A stretch of 17,278 nt of DNA from an uncultured Porphyromonadaceae bacterium (GTDB lineage: Bacteria > Bacteroidota > Bacteroidia > Bacteroidales > Muribaculaceae): positions 1 through 17,278 of the forward strand of contig CAMVDK010000031.1 in the NCBI GenBank assembly GCA_947166165.1. Direction: 5' to 3'. Position numbers and translations under genes: made by a program. The notes below the pieces were generated by a model. That model was not told the DNA's origin and ran no database searches. It saw only the letters and a program-made list of their open reading frames with translations. Every line of letters starts with the position of its first letter. The stretch's first letter is position 1. Shown in pieces: positions 1 through 7,684 of this stretch.

Positions 1-119
1 TCGCCCTCGTGCTGGGCAATACTTTTGTGGAAGATGTCGGCATCGTCCCACACTTTCAGCACCTCCTTATTAACTTGAGAGAGGTCGAATTTAGCGTATT
101 CGGCAAATTTTTTACCCAT
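1..119 (-). CDS. ileS: Isoleucyl-tRNA synthetase, N-terminal fragment
   Basis: This is the first 39 codons of a gene that runs off the left edge. It starts at the ATG whose complement lies at 117-119. The protein begins MGKKFAEYAKFDLSQVN and continues with a VLKVWDDADIFHKSI segment. This is the characteristic start of the long Bacteroidota class I isoleucyl-tRNA synthetase, which charges tRNA-Ile in the cytoplasm. The catalytic HIGH-type and KMSKS motifs lie outside the window, so the call rests only on the N-terminal signature recalled from the family. A Bacteroidota-type promoter candidate lies about 70 bases upstream. Other class I synthetases such as ValRS are less likely, because the FAEY-FDLSQVNK-V pattern is typical of IleS. 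Confidence 0.8.
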   Translation of the reverse strand, partial: MGKKFAEYAKFDLSQVNKEVLKVWDDADIFHKSIAQHEG

Positions 120-190
120 TGCTATTATATCTAAATAGTTTGTTTTCAAAACACAAGCCAAGCAGAGCGCAAAGCGCCCAAAAAGGCACG

Positions 191-224
191 CAAATTTACG
201 AAAAAAGCCGTGAACGGTCACAAT
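191..224 (-). promoter_or_regulatory. Candidate Bacteroidota sigma-ABfr promoter for ileS
   Basis: On the minus strand TAAATTTG (191-198) matches the Bacteroidota -7 consensus TAnnTTTG. ATTG (221-224) is a partial match to the -33 element TTTG, with a 22-base spacer, slightly longer than usual. The start of transcription would fall near 184, giving a leader of about 65 bases before the ileS ATG. The weak -33 box lowers confidence. Confidence 0.45.
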
Positions 225-350
225 AATTTAACGTAAAAAATGCTTTGTTATTGTTTTTGGGTGGCGAGTATTGTTGCAAAGGCAGTCGAAGGGGGCTGGA
301 GAGGGGGGAGGCTGCTGCGCGGGGCTGTGCTGCTGAAGGCCGGTGAGGCG

Positions 351-386
351 GCACAGCCGCACCCCGTGGTCGAAGTGCGGCTGTGC
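351..386 (-). terminator. Hairpin downstream of the LRR-dockerin gene, possible terminator
   Basis: A perfect 12-base inverted repeat (351-362 and 375-386, arms GCACAGCCGCAC and GTGCGGCTGTGC) with a 12-base loop lies about 50 bases past the stop codon of the LRR-dockerin gene. No T-run follows on the minus strand, so it is not a textbook intrinsic terminator. It could end transcription with Rho or protect the mRNA 3' end. The left arm can also pair with an earlier GGCTGTGC at 323-330. Confidence 0.4.
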
Positions 387-437
387 GGCATATTGGGTTG
401 AGGCGGGCGGTGGGTGTGCAGCGGTGCTGCAAGGGGG

Positions 438-2510
438 TCACTTCACCACCACCTTGTGGCTCTTGCCGCCCACAATCACCACATACACGCCCGGCGAGGC
501 GGCGATGCTCGTCGTGCCGGCTGCGATGTGGTGCAGGCGTTGCGTGCCGTTGATGGCCACCACCTGGGCGTCGGCCTGGGCGGTGCTGGCAATGGTGATC
601 ACGCCCACGCCGCCTGCCACCTTGCAGGCTGCCTGCGCTGCCAGGTCGTTCACACCGGTCACGCTGTCGAACGTCGTCACATAGTCGGTGCCGGCATAGT
701 CGCTCTCCAGGTCGGCAAAGATGATGTTGTTGAGGGCGATATAGCTGCCGGTGGTGGCTCCGCCGTCAGGCTCGATGGTCAGGCTGACCACAGCGTCGGT
801 GCCCGGGGCGATTTCGGCATTGTCGACCGAGTAGGCCACGATGCGCTGCATGCCGTCGTGCTGGCGCATGGCGGTCAGGTGGTTGGACAGGCGGCCCAGT
901 GCGCTGCAGCGCGTCACGCGGTAGCCCTCGGGCAGCACCACGTCGAACTGGAGCGCGTTGTAGGGTCGGGCGTTTTCGAGCAGCACTTCCACGGTGGCTG
1001 CGCCGGCGCCCATGCTCAGCTCGGGAAGCACGAGGCGGTCGCTGGTGGCGGGCATGCCGCTGGCGGCGCCATGGCCGTGCACGGCGCGGATGATGCTGTA
1101 GTCCTCGTCGAGGATGATGTCGGTCATCCCCGTCACGTCGCGCACGTTGATGAGCTGGTCGGTCTGCACGTCGGCGGCGTGGAAGACAAACACTGCCGGC
1201 TGGCGGTCGAGGATGTAGTCGACGGTGGTGGTGATGTCGCGCACGTTGATGCGTGTGTCGTTGTTGGCGTCGCCCAGCAGGTAGTCATGCAGGATGTAGA
1301 AGTCCTTCCACTGCTCTGCCTCGGCGAAGAGGTCGCTCACGTCGTTGTCGCGGCGGGTGTCGAGGCGCACGGCGGGCTGGTCGACGCCGGCCCACACGCT
1401 GTCGCCCAGCAGGGCCACGTCGCCGAGCACGTCGAGCTGCTCGAGCCCCGTCATGCCGGCCATGGCACGCGTGCCGATGAAGGTGACTGACGACGGCAGC
1501 ACGAAGTGGGTGGCGGCGCTGTCGGCATAGAAGGCGTAGGCGCCGATGCGCTCGGTGCCCTCGGCAAGCAGTTCGCCGAAGGTGGCCGAGGTGTTGCCGG
1601 CAAAGGTGAAGTCGCCCACTTTGCTCACCGCGGGCATGCTGGCCTGCGTGAGCTGCCGGGTGTAGTAGAACGCGCCTTCGCCCAGATGGGTCACCGTTTC
1701 GGGGATGGCCACCTCCTGGAGCGCGGTGCCGGCAAACGCCCAGTCGCCGATGCTCGTCAGGCGGGTCATAGAGCCGAGGGCAATCTGCTGCAGCCCCGAG
1801 CCGGCAAAGGCTTCGCGGCCAATGGCGTTGATGCTCGGTGCGCTGCCCAGGCCGATGGCTTGCAGCGAGGTGCAGCCGCCAAAGGCTCCGTCGCCGATGT
1901 GCGTCACCTCGTCGCCCAGCGCCACATTGGCCAGGGCGGTGTCCATCCGGAAGGCGTCGGCGCCGATGGTGGCGCTGTGGATGGTGGCGCTCGTCAGCTG
2001 TGCGCAGCGCGAGAAGGCGCCTTGGCCTATCGCCGCCACGTGGGGGGCAAGAGCCACCTCGGTGAGGCCGGTGTGGCTGAAGGCGTAGTCGCCGATGGCA
2101 GTCACGCTCTCGGGAAGCGCGATGCTGGTGAGCTGCGTGCACCCGGCAAAGGCGGCCTGGCCGATGGCGGTGAGGCCGTCGGGAAGCACCACGGTGCTCA
2201 CTCCGGTGCCCATGAGCGCGCTGTGGGGCAGGGCCTGTGCGGCATAGGTGACCACCGAGCTGAGCAGCTGGCCTTCGGTGTCGGTGTAGGCTTCGATTTG
2301 CACCCCCGAGAGGTCGAGCGTGGTGAGCTGCGGGAGCGAGTCGACGATGAACTTGAAGTCGCGCGCGTCGAGCGTGCCGCTCACGCTGAGGGCGGTCGCC
2401 GTGCGGTCGGCCACAGCCTCGTTCAGGTGGCCGGCGGTGGTGGTCACCTCGAGTGCCGAAGCCTGAAGCGCCAAGGCGCTCAGCGCGGCGAAAAGTAATG
2501 ATTTACGCAT
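438..2510 (-). CDS. Secreted BspA-like LRR protein with dockerin, cohesin-like module and T9SS sorting domain
   Basis: This 690-residue protein is probably exported and then secreted by the type IX system to the cell surface. A signal peptide covers about residues 1-19 (MRKSLLFAALSALALQASA). Residues about 60-400 hold BspA/Treponema-type leucine-rich repeats, with recurring units such as IGDYAFSHTGLTEVAL and IGDGAFGGCTSLQAI; these usually bind host or other surface proteins. A type I dockerin pair follows at about 409-470. Its two loops, DANNDTRINVRD and DVQTDQLINVRD, keep D, N or Q, D, N and D at calcium-binding positions 1, 3, 5, 9 and 12. Residues about 490-625 resemble a cohesin-like beta-sandwich (RLVLPELSMGAG, then VLPEGYRV). 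The end, SPGVYVVIVGGKSHKVVVK, fits a T9SS type A sorting domain. It lies 54 bases after the small cohesin-like gene and is probably in the same operon. The ligand is unknown. Module names come from motif recognition; the cohesin-like call is the least certain. Confidence 0.85.
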   Translation of the reverse strand: MRKSLLFAALSALALQASALEVTTTAGHLNEAVADRTATALSVSGTLDARDFKFIVDSLPQLTTLDLSGVQIEAYTDTEGQLLSSVVTYAAQALPHSALMGTGVSTVVLPDGLTAIGQAAFAGCTQLTSIALPESVTAIGDYAFSHTGLTEVALAPHVAAIGQGAFSRCAQLTSATIHSATIGADAFRMDTALANVALGDEVTHIGDGAFGGCTSLQAIGLGSAPSINAIGREAFAGSGLQQIALGSMTRLTSIGDWAFAGTALQEVAIPETVTHLGEGAFYYTRQLTQASMPAVSKVGDFTFAGNTSATFGELLAEGTERIGAYAFYADSAATHFVLPSSVTFIGTRAMAGMTGLEQLDVLGDVALLGDSVWAGVDQPAVRLDTRRDNDVSDLFAEAEQWKDFYILHDYLLGDANNDTRINVRDITTTVDYILDRQPAVFVFHAADVQTDQLINVRDVTGMTDIILDEDYSIIRAVHGHGAASGMPATSDRLVLPELSMGAGAATVEVLLENARPYNALQFDVVLPEGYRVTRCSALGRLSNHLTAMRQHDGMQRIVAYSVDNAEIAPGTDAVVSLTIEPDGGATTGSYIALNNIIFADLESDYAGTDYVTTFDSVTGVNDLAAQAACKVAGGVGVITIASTAQADAQVVAINGTQRLHHIAAGTTSIAASPGVYVVIVGGKSHKVVVK

Positions 2511-2564
2511 CTGGATTGTTCTTTATGGGATGGATGTGTAATGTTTTCGGGGGAGGGTGGCGGC

Positions 2565-3071
2565 TCAGTCGCTCTCGCTGGCAGGGGCCGCGGGGGGGGT
2601 CACGTCGAGGAAGGCCGTGCTTTGTGCCCGCCCCAGTTCCACCAGGGCTTCGCCGAGGGCGTTCTCCATCACGATGCCGGAGGCCTCGATGGCTCCGGAG
2701 TGCTGGAAGTCGCTGCTCGCCGATACAGGCACTTCGAACACCACGCCGCTGGTGCCGGAAAAGGTGTTGTTGTCGAGCGAGAAGGCGAGGAATTTGTAGC
2801 CTTGGCTGGTGAGCCGTCCGGAGAGCGTGTGGCCATCGGCGCGCTCGCTGAGCGTGGCTTGGGAGGGATCGAGGCTCAGCCCATCGGGCAGGGCAAACAC
2901 GACCTCGAAGGCCCTGACGGGTTCTTCGCTCTCGGCAATCACCTCCACCACCTTGGTCTCGCCAGGCTTGATGGCAAAGTCTTTGATCACGATGCGGTTG
3001 GCGGCGGCCGACCACAAGGCTGTCGCGCACAGGACTGCAGCGGCGAGGCTGCGCAAAAGGTTCTTTCTCAT
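2565..3071 (-). CDS. Small secreted cohesin-like protein
   Basis: This 168-residue protein begins with a signal peptide (about residues 1-24, with LAAAVLCATALWSAAA as hydrophobic core and cleavage region). The rest looks like one cohesin-like or CBM-type beta-sandwich. It starts IVIKDFAIKPGETKVVEV, has ALPDGLSL at about residues 61-68, and later has FLAFSLDNNTFSG. Similar segments occur in Prevotella and Muribaculaceae surface proteins next to dockerins, and also in the downstream LRR protein (RLVLPELSMGAG, VLPEGYRV). No dockerin, lipobox or T9SS sorting domain is visible, so after export it may stay in the periplasm, be released, or be held by a partner such as the downstream dockerin. A strong TATCTTTG promoter element lies about 65 bases upstream of the ATG. 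A C-terminal truncation of a larger ancestor cannot be excluded. The cohesin assignment is a fold-level guess from pattern similarity. Confidence 0.75.
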   Translation of the reverse strand: MRKNLLRSLAAAVLCATALWSAAANRIVIKDFAIKPGETKVVEVIAESEEPVRAFEVVFALPDGLSLDPSQATLSERADGHTLSGRLTSQGYKFLAFSLDNNTFSGTSGVVFEVPVSASSDFQHSGAIEASGIVMENALGEALVELGRAQSTAFLDVTPPAAPASESD

Positions 3072-3134
3072 TGCTTTAAGGCGTTTTCGTGAGTCGCATC
3101 GGCCAGTGAATCAGGCCACGACGCTATTAACGTG

Positions 3135-3142
3135 CAAAGATA
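3135..3142 (-). promoter_or_regulatory. Bacteroidota -7 promoter element for the cohesin-like/LRR operon
   Basis: On the minus strand TATCTTTG followed by CA is an exact match to the Bacteroidota -7 consensus TAnnTTTG. It lies 64 bases upstream of the cohesin-like gene's start. A clear TTTG -33 box is not seen at the usual 19-21 base spacing. The T-rich stretch just before the element is typical of these promoters. Confidence 0.6.
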
Positions 3143-3175
3143 CAAAAAAAAGCGACATGAGCCGCTCTTTTATCA

Positions 3176-3227
3176 TAAAAAAATGCAAAAATGATGGCGA
3201 GTGCCGAATTTTCCGACTCTCGCCATC
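3176..3227 (-). terminator. Rho-independent terminator of rplU-rpmA
   Basis: A 9-base perfect inverted repeat (GATGGCGAG at 3193-3201, CTCGCCATC at 3219-3227) lies about 65 bases past the rpmA stop codon. On the minus strand the stem is followed by a T-rich tail (ATTTTTGCATTTTTTTATG). The loop is 17 bases, rather long. Position and tail make it the likely end of the ribosomal protein transcript. Confidence 0.75.
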
Positions 3228-3291
3228 TCGTTAACGGTCAGCGCCCGTAGGCGGAATGCGCGTTGCGCGCTGCCTCGAGCGATGTGCTTGC

Positions 3292-3561
3292 TCAGTTCTC
3301 TTCGCCTTCGGGGGCGGCGATGACGTTGATGTAGGTGTGCCCGGCACGCTTCTGGAACTCCACGGTGCCATCCACCAGAGCATAAAGCGTGTGGTCGCGA
3401 CCCATACCTACGTTCAGGCCGGGACGGTGCACCGTGCCGCGCTGACGGCGGATGATGTTGCCGGCCTTTGCCTTTTGCCCACCATAAATTTTAACGCCCA
3501 GACGTTTGCTTTCGCTCTCGCGGCCGTTCTTCGAACTACCTACACCTTTTTTATGTGCCAT
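3292..3561 (-). CDS. rpmA: 50S ribosomal protein L27
   Basis: This 89-residue protein starts MAHKKGVGSSKNGRESESKR and continues with RLGVKIYGGQKAKAGNIIRRQRGT, the conserved L27 core. L27 is a large-subunit protein whose N-terminal tail reaches the peptidyl transferase centre. The start was placed at the ATG giving MAHKKG (3559-3561). An upstream in-frame ATG would add ten residues that no L27 has. It lies 22 bases downstream of rplU, the usual L21-L27 pairing, and is followed by a terminator hairpin. Length is normal for the family. Confidence 0.97.
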   Translation of the reverse strand: MAHKKGVGSSKNGRESESKRLGVKIYGGQKAKAGNIIRRQRGTVHRPGLNVGMGRDHTLYALVDGTVEFQKRAGHTYINVIAAPEGEEN

Positions 3562-3583
3562 AATCGATAAAATTTTTAGGGGT

Positions 3584-3904
3584 TTAAGCAATAACTTCTT
3601 TCACTTTCAGCAGGGTGAACATCTGGCGGTGACCGTTCAAGCGGCGATAGCCTTTGCGGCGTTTCTTCTTGAACACAATCACGTGCTCGCCCTTCACGAG
3701 CGGGGTCATGACCTCGCAGACAACTTTGGCACCTTCAACGGCAGGTGCACCCACTGTAACAGCGCCGTCGGCATCAACGAGCAGAACTTTGTCGAACTCG
3801 AGGTTGTCACCTTCATTCTTCTCATCACCGAGGTAGTGGACATACAGCTTTTTGCCGGCCTCGGCACGGAACTGCTGTCCCTGAATTTCTACAATTGCGT
3901 ACAT
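3584..3904 (-). CDS. rplU: 50S ribosomal protein L21
   Basis: This 106-residue protein begins MYAIVEIQGQQFRAEAGKKL, the L21 N-terminus, and keeps the basic RNA-binding end VFKKKRRKGYRRLNGHRQ near residues 78-95. L21 binds 23S rRNA in the large subunit. It is the first gene of the rplU-rpmA operon and has a well-formed Bacteroidota promoter (3992-4023) and a leader of about 80 bases. The bases just before the ATG are AT-rich (TTAATTAATTAA), with no Shine-Dalgarno sequence, as is common in Bacteroidota. Confidence 0.97.
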   Translation of the reverse strand: MYAIVEIQGQQFRAEAGKKLYVHYLGDEKNEGDNLEFDKVLLVDADGAVTVGAPAVEGAKVVCEVMTPLVKGEHVIVFKKKRRKGYRRLNGHRQMFTLLKVKEVIA

Positions 3905-3991
3905 TTAATTAATTGTATTTCAAGTGAATCCGTACGGCGGCAGGGCTGTGGCCCTTGCGCTTATTCGTGCCTTTCGGAAAAATTGCGACTG

Positions 3992-4023
3992 CAAAGGTAC
4001 ACATTTTCCGCCACCCGGCCAAA
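3992..4023 (-). promoter_or_regulatory. Bacteroidota promoter of rplU-rpmA
   Basis: On the minus strand TTTG (4020-4023), a 20-base spacer and TACCTTTG (3992-3999) match the full Bacteroidota consensus TTTG-N19/21-TAnnTTTG. Transcription should begin near 3985, leaving about 80 untranslated bases before the L21 ATG. It is one of the best-formed promoters in the window. Confidence 0.75.
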
Positions 4024-4108
4024 CTTTTTCTGGAATATTTTTCCCCAGAGCCGATTGCGGCAGGCTCTCGGCAGGCTCGTGCCACATGCGGCGCCTGTGG
4101 CGAATAAG

Positions 4109-4151
4109 TCATGCGGCCCGCACTGCCTGTGGAGGCTTGCGGGCCGCATGA
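4109..4151 (-). terminator. Strong hairpin ending the porU-like array
   Basis: A perfect 14-base GC-rich inverted repeat (4109-4122 and 4138-4151, arms TCATGCGGCCCGCA and TGCGGGCCGCATGA) with a 15-base loop starts 18 bases after the stop codon of the last porU-like gene. On the minus strand it is followed by ACTTATTCG, only weakly T-rich. A second, weaker hairpin (GCCACA 4081-4086 with TGTGGC 4096-4101) follows. It probably terminates or stabilises the upstream transcript. Confidence 0.6.
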
Positions 4152-4169
4152 TGAGATGGGGGTGGAGGA

Positions 4170-7100
4170 TCAGCGCTCGATGACAATCAGATTGCGCATC
4201 GGCGAGCCACCATAGTAGTCGTCGGTGTCGAAGGTGCACCAGTAGCGGTAGGCGCCATTGGCCACGCGGTTGCCGTCGTTGCCCTTCAGATCCCACGTGC
4301 AGGGGAACGTCGACGTGGTCTTGCTCCACACCAGGTTGCCCACAGCGTCGGTCACCTTGATGGTCACCTCGGGCGTCTGCTTCAGGGAGGTCTCGGTCAC
4401 GTTGAACGTGGCGCTCTGGCTGGCGAAGTTGTCGGCGGCCTCGAGAACGAGCGTCGAGGTCTGGTCGACGGTGAACTCGATGGTCTTGCTGCTGGTGTTG
4501 CCGGCCATGTCGTAGACGGTGAAGGTGAGCTCGTGGCGGCCGGTGGGCAGGTCGCTCAGCGGGTAGTGGAGGTCGATCTGCTTGCCATTGTTGCTCACTA
4601 TGGCGCTGTTCATGGCCGTGATATACGAGGTGTTGCCGTCGAGCAGCAGCTTCATACTGTTGCCCATGGCTCCCGTCAGGCCGCAGATGGCGGTCTCGTC
4701 GGTGGCCTGGATGTGGAGCATGGCCGTGCGGCCCATGCCTTTGCTCTGCTCAAACTGGTCGGCGCTTTCGCCGAGATACATCTGGGTTACCACCGGCGGC
4801 TGGTTGTCGGTGATGGCGGTGCTGGCAGCAAAGGCGTTCACCATCAGGTTCTTGAACTGGCCGTTCACCATCTCGTCGGTCCCGGTCTTGTGGGCATACA
4901 CGCTGATCATGATGGTGGTGTCGGCTGCCTCGATGTTGCGGGGCAGGATGAAGCTGGATTCGATGATGCCGTTCACCACCTTGGTGTCGACCTGCGTGAT
5001 GAGGGTGCGCGGATAGTCGATGCGGCGCGTGATGAAGGTGCCGTTGGTGTTCACCGTGACGTAGCGCAGCAGGCGCTCCGCGTCGAACACGTCGATGGTG
5101 GCGTCGCCATTGAAGCTCGTGTCCACGTTCTTCTTGTCGCGCGTGAGCACCTGAGCCTTGAAGGTCACCTTGTGCAGCGGCGAGGTGGTGGCCGTGGTCG
5201 ATGAGTTGGCTATCGCTGTGCCGTTCACGTTGGTGAACTCAATCAGCGGGCGCGGGTAGTTGACGGCAATCAGCGGGTCGCCGAGCAGCATGAAGTTCAT
5301 CTTGTTGTCCTGCCCGTTGAGGCTGTTGTCCTGCTTGGAGCGCATGGTGACCTGCCCCAGGGTGGGCATGCTGCCGTCGCTGTTGGTGGTGAAGAATTGC
5401 GACGTGAAGGCGCGGTTGAGCATGTCGTTGCCGTTGGCCAGCACCTCGCGGGTGGCCACCAGGGCGGCGATGAGGCCGCCGTCGGTCTTGTGGAACATGT
5501 GCTCGGCTATGCCGCGCGCGTCGGCGTCGAAGCGGGCCACATCGCAGCAGGCGGTGGTCATGATGGGCCAGTGGGTGTAGCTGGTGGTCTGCGCCATGTG
5601 GTTGGTCCACAGTTTGGCGTGTGCGGTGAAGCACGATTTGGCGGCGTGGCCCACATAGGTGGCGTAGTACTGGCCCTGCGTGAGCGCGTTGGCCATGTAG
5701 TTAGTGGACTCGGGGGTGGAGCGCGACTCCATGTCGGCGATATAGGTTTCGTTGGTCGACTTGGGGAACATCGGGATGAAACTCTTGAACTGGTTCATCT
5801 TCACTCCGGCCGATGTGCTGATCAGGTCGCAGATGCCCTGTGCCTGGTGGATGTGGAGGTCGTTGTTGCCCTCGTCGGCCGAGAAGAAGGCGTTGTTGCG
5901 CCAGGGGCCGAAGTCGGCGTTGCCCACATAGGCGATGATTTTGTCCACATCGCCTTTTGCCTCGGTCTCGTTGGCCGGGGTGAGGCGTCCCACGCCCAGG
6001 CGCACCAGGTCGCTCGACATGTTGACGCCCGAGCCATCGTCGAGCAGGCCGAAGAAGTCGTCGCAGGCATAGCCCTTGGCCTCGCTGTGGCTTGCAGCGG
6101 CCTCGAAGGTGATGATCGACCCTTGCTTGTCGGTGAGGATGTGGCGGTTGTCGTAGGTGCCTTGGCCAATGAGCAGCAGGTATTTGAGCTTGTGCGGGTC
6201 GCGGTCGTAGAACATCTTGCACATCAGACGCACGCCCATGGCGTCGCGCGTGCCCGACGAGAACTCGTTGAATGCCTCCTGCTCGTCGACCACGAGGATG
6301 TCTGCGCCGTCGTGCGAGCGGTGGAATTCGGCTAGGCGCTCGGCCTGGGCCATGAAGTCGCTGCGGGTCACGATGATCATGTCGGGCACGGGCTGGCCGT
6401 GGATGTTCTGGTTGGCAACGGCCTCATAGCTCACGATGTGGCTCAGCTCCTTGGTGGGGTCGAAGGCGATGTGCTGCGAGCCGGAGGCAGTGCGGGCCAC
6501 GTTGAACATGGTGGTGCCGCCGGTGGTTGTCTTGGCCATCTGCACCGGGTAGCCCATGTCGATGTTCCACAGCTCCACGTTGGCGGCGTCGCCGCTCATG
6601 GTCACCGTGTCGCCCAGAGTGGCTTCGGCCAGCACGATGCGGGTCTGGTTGTCGGCCTCGTCGGCCAGGGTGTTGGTGTGCTGGTAGGTGAACAGCATGT
6701 AGTCGAGATATGCCGCCTCGATGCGCGACGAGCTTGACTCGCTCGTGGGCTTGTTCACGCGCACGCTGCCGCTGGGGTTGAGCGTGGGCAGCTCGACGGT
6801 GCCCACCGGGGCGGCCGAGTTGTAGTGCGTGAGCTGGGTGGTCGACGCTATGCCGGTCTCGCTCGAGGCGTAGGGCAGGGCGATGGTGGCTCCGCCCGAA
6901 ATCACGTCGGCTGTGAAGTGGGCCTTGTCGCTGGGAGAGCTCTGCGTGGGCCGCACCAGCCGGACCGTGGCGCAGGTCTGCACGGTGAGGTTGCGCGACG
7001 ACATGTTGGGCAGCGTGTAGGGCACGAGCAGCGTGTTGAGCAGGTAGTCCTCGCCCAGCAGGTTACGGCCGCAGTACGACAGCGTGAGCAGCTCCTGTTC

Positions 7101-7622
7101 GTGCAGCATCCAGTTGTAGCTGCTGGTGTGGTTGACCCCTTCGGCCGAGGTCACCCAGGTGCGCTGCATCACGCGGCGGGGATTGTCGCCCTCGGTCAGG
7201 AAGTAGCAACCCGTGGTCGAATAGCCTTGCAGGTTGCGGGTGAAGTAGGGCACGTCGCCGCTGGTCTGCATGTCCACTTGAAGCGGACCCTTGCCGTAGA
7301 AGCACAGCTTGTTGTCCACGCGCAGGGTGGGTTGTTCCTGAAGGTCGTCGATGGCCGTGCCGTTGAGCACCTCGCTGATCATGTGGCCGCCGTGACCATA
7401 GACTTTCACGCGGTCGATATTGCTGAAGCCCATTCGCTCGAGTTCGCTGGCGGTGAGCTCAAACACCCCGTCGTGGTCCACGGCGATGCGCACCCACTTG
7501 CCGTGGGCCAGCACCGACTGGGTGGCGTAGGTGCTTACTGGGAATGCGTTGCCCATGAAGCTCACGGCGCACATCATGGCGGCAAGCGCTGCCTGGCGCA
7601 CTTTGTTCATTTTATGCTTCAT
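4170..7622 (-). CDS. C25-family cysteine peptidase, PorU-like (divergent copy 1)
   Basis: This 1150-residue exported protein belongs to the gingipain/PorU family of the type IX secretion system. A signal peptide covers about residues 1-26; the mature end AFPVSTYATQSVL resembles the other two copies. A beta-rich N-terminal part (about 30-400, with VKVYGHGGHM) is followed by the caspase-like C25 domain (about 405-785). The catalytic His is H659 in YVGHAAKS and the catalytic Cys is C693 in TTACCDVARFD, 34 residues apart. After this come Ig-like segments and a C-terminal FlgD-type beta domain (ITIKV-like strands, then FPCTWDLKGNDG). The length matches PorU, which has about 1150 residues in Porphyromonas gingivalis. 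Unlike the 11843-15349 copy it has a Cys-Cys pair, GIAE instead of SGAE, and no Trp/Glu after the His. It is the last gene of the array, 62 bases after copy 2 and followed by a strong hairpin. It could be a second sortase or a secreted protease; substrate unknown. The start could also be four codons later (MNKVRQ). Confidence 0.88.
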   Translation of the reverse strand: MKHKMNKVRQAALAAMMCAVSFMGNAFPVSTYATQSVLAHGKWVRIAVDHDGVFELTASELERMGFSNIDRVKVYGHGGHMISEVLNGTAIDDLQEQPTLRVDNKLCFYGKGPLQVDMQTSGDVPYFTRNLQGYSTTGCYFLTEGDNPRRVMQRTWVTSAEGVNHTSSYNWMLHEQELLTLSYCGRNLLGEDYLLNTLLVPYTLPNMSSRNLTVQTCATVRLVRPTQSSPSDKAHFTADVISGGATIALPYASSETGIASTTQLTHYNSAAPVGTVELPTLNPSGSVRVNKPTSESSSSRIEAAYLDYMLFTYQHTNTLADEADNQTRIVLAEATLGDTVTMSGDAANVELWNIDMGYPVQMAKTTTGGTTMFNVARTASGSQHIAFDPTKELSHIVSYEAVANQNIHGQPVPDMIIVTRSDFMAQAERLAEFHRSHDGADILVVDEQEAFNEFSSGTRDAMGVRLMCKMFYDRDPHKLKYLLLIGQGTYDNRHILTDKQGSIITFEAAASHSEAKGYACDDFFGLLDDGSGVNMSSDLVRLGVGRLTPANETEAKGDVDKIIAYVGNADFGPWRNNAFFSADEGNNDLHIHQAQGICDLISTSAGVKMNQFKSFIPMFPKSTNETYIADMESRSTPESTNYMANALTQGQYYATYVGHAAKSCFTAHAKLWTNHMAQTTSYTHWPIMTTACCDVARFDADARGIAEHMFHKTDGGLIAALVATREVLANGNDMLNRAFTSQFFTTNSDGSMPTLGQVTMRSKQDNSLNGQDNKMNFMLLGDPLIAVNYPRPLIEFTNVNGTAIANSSTTATTSPLHKVTFKAQVLTRDKKNVDTSFNGDATIDVFDAERLLRYVTVNTNGTFITRRIDYPRTLITQVDTKVVNGIIESSFILPRNIEAADTTIMISVYAHKTGTDEMVNGQFKNLMVNAFAASTAITDNQPPVVTQMYLGESADQFEQSKGMGRTAMLHIQATDETAICGLTGAMGNSMKLLLDGNTSYITAMNSAIVSNNGKQIDLHYPLSDLPTGRHELTFTVYDMAGNTSSKTIEFTVDQTSTLVLEAADNFASQSATFNVTETSLKQTPEVTIKVTDAVGNLVWSKTTSTFPCTWDLKGNDGNRVANGAYRYWCTFDTDDYYGGSPMRNLIVIER

Positions 7623-7684
7623 ATTCTCGTCTGTTTAATAATATAGGTGGTTCTGGTTGTTGAATTTTCGCTTGATGGTGGGGG

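Larger units (their letters stand above)
120..437. other. Intergenic region between the LRR gene and ileS
   Basis: This 318-base gap holds the ileS promoter candidate (191-224), an AT-rich part (about 190-260) and a GC-rich part (about 285-437) with inverted repeats. The GC-rich part has an open frame on the minus strand (196-441). Its product is a Pro/Arg/Ala-rich sequence with no recognisable domain, so I do not call it a gene. I saw no tRNA or small protein gene. Confidence 0.6.

Noticed and set aside
196..441. Small minus-strand frame after the LRR gene
   Set aside because: It overlaps the LRR stop region and the hairpins, encodes a Pro/Arg/Ala-rich peptide and overlaps the ileS promoter candidate; no sign of a real gene.
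414..2498. Long plus-strand frames (414-1490, 1506-2498) antisense to the LRR gene
   Set aside because: The LRR, dockerin and sorting-domain motifs on the minus strand are unmistakable; the antisense products are low-complexity.
3909..4329. Minus-strand frames between rplU and the last PorU-like gene
   Set aside because: They cover the rplU promoter and the terminator hairpin and have no family signature.
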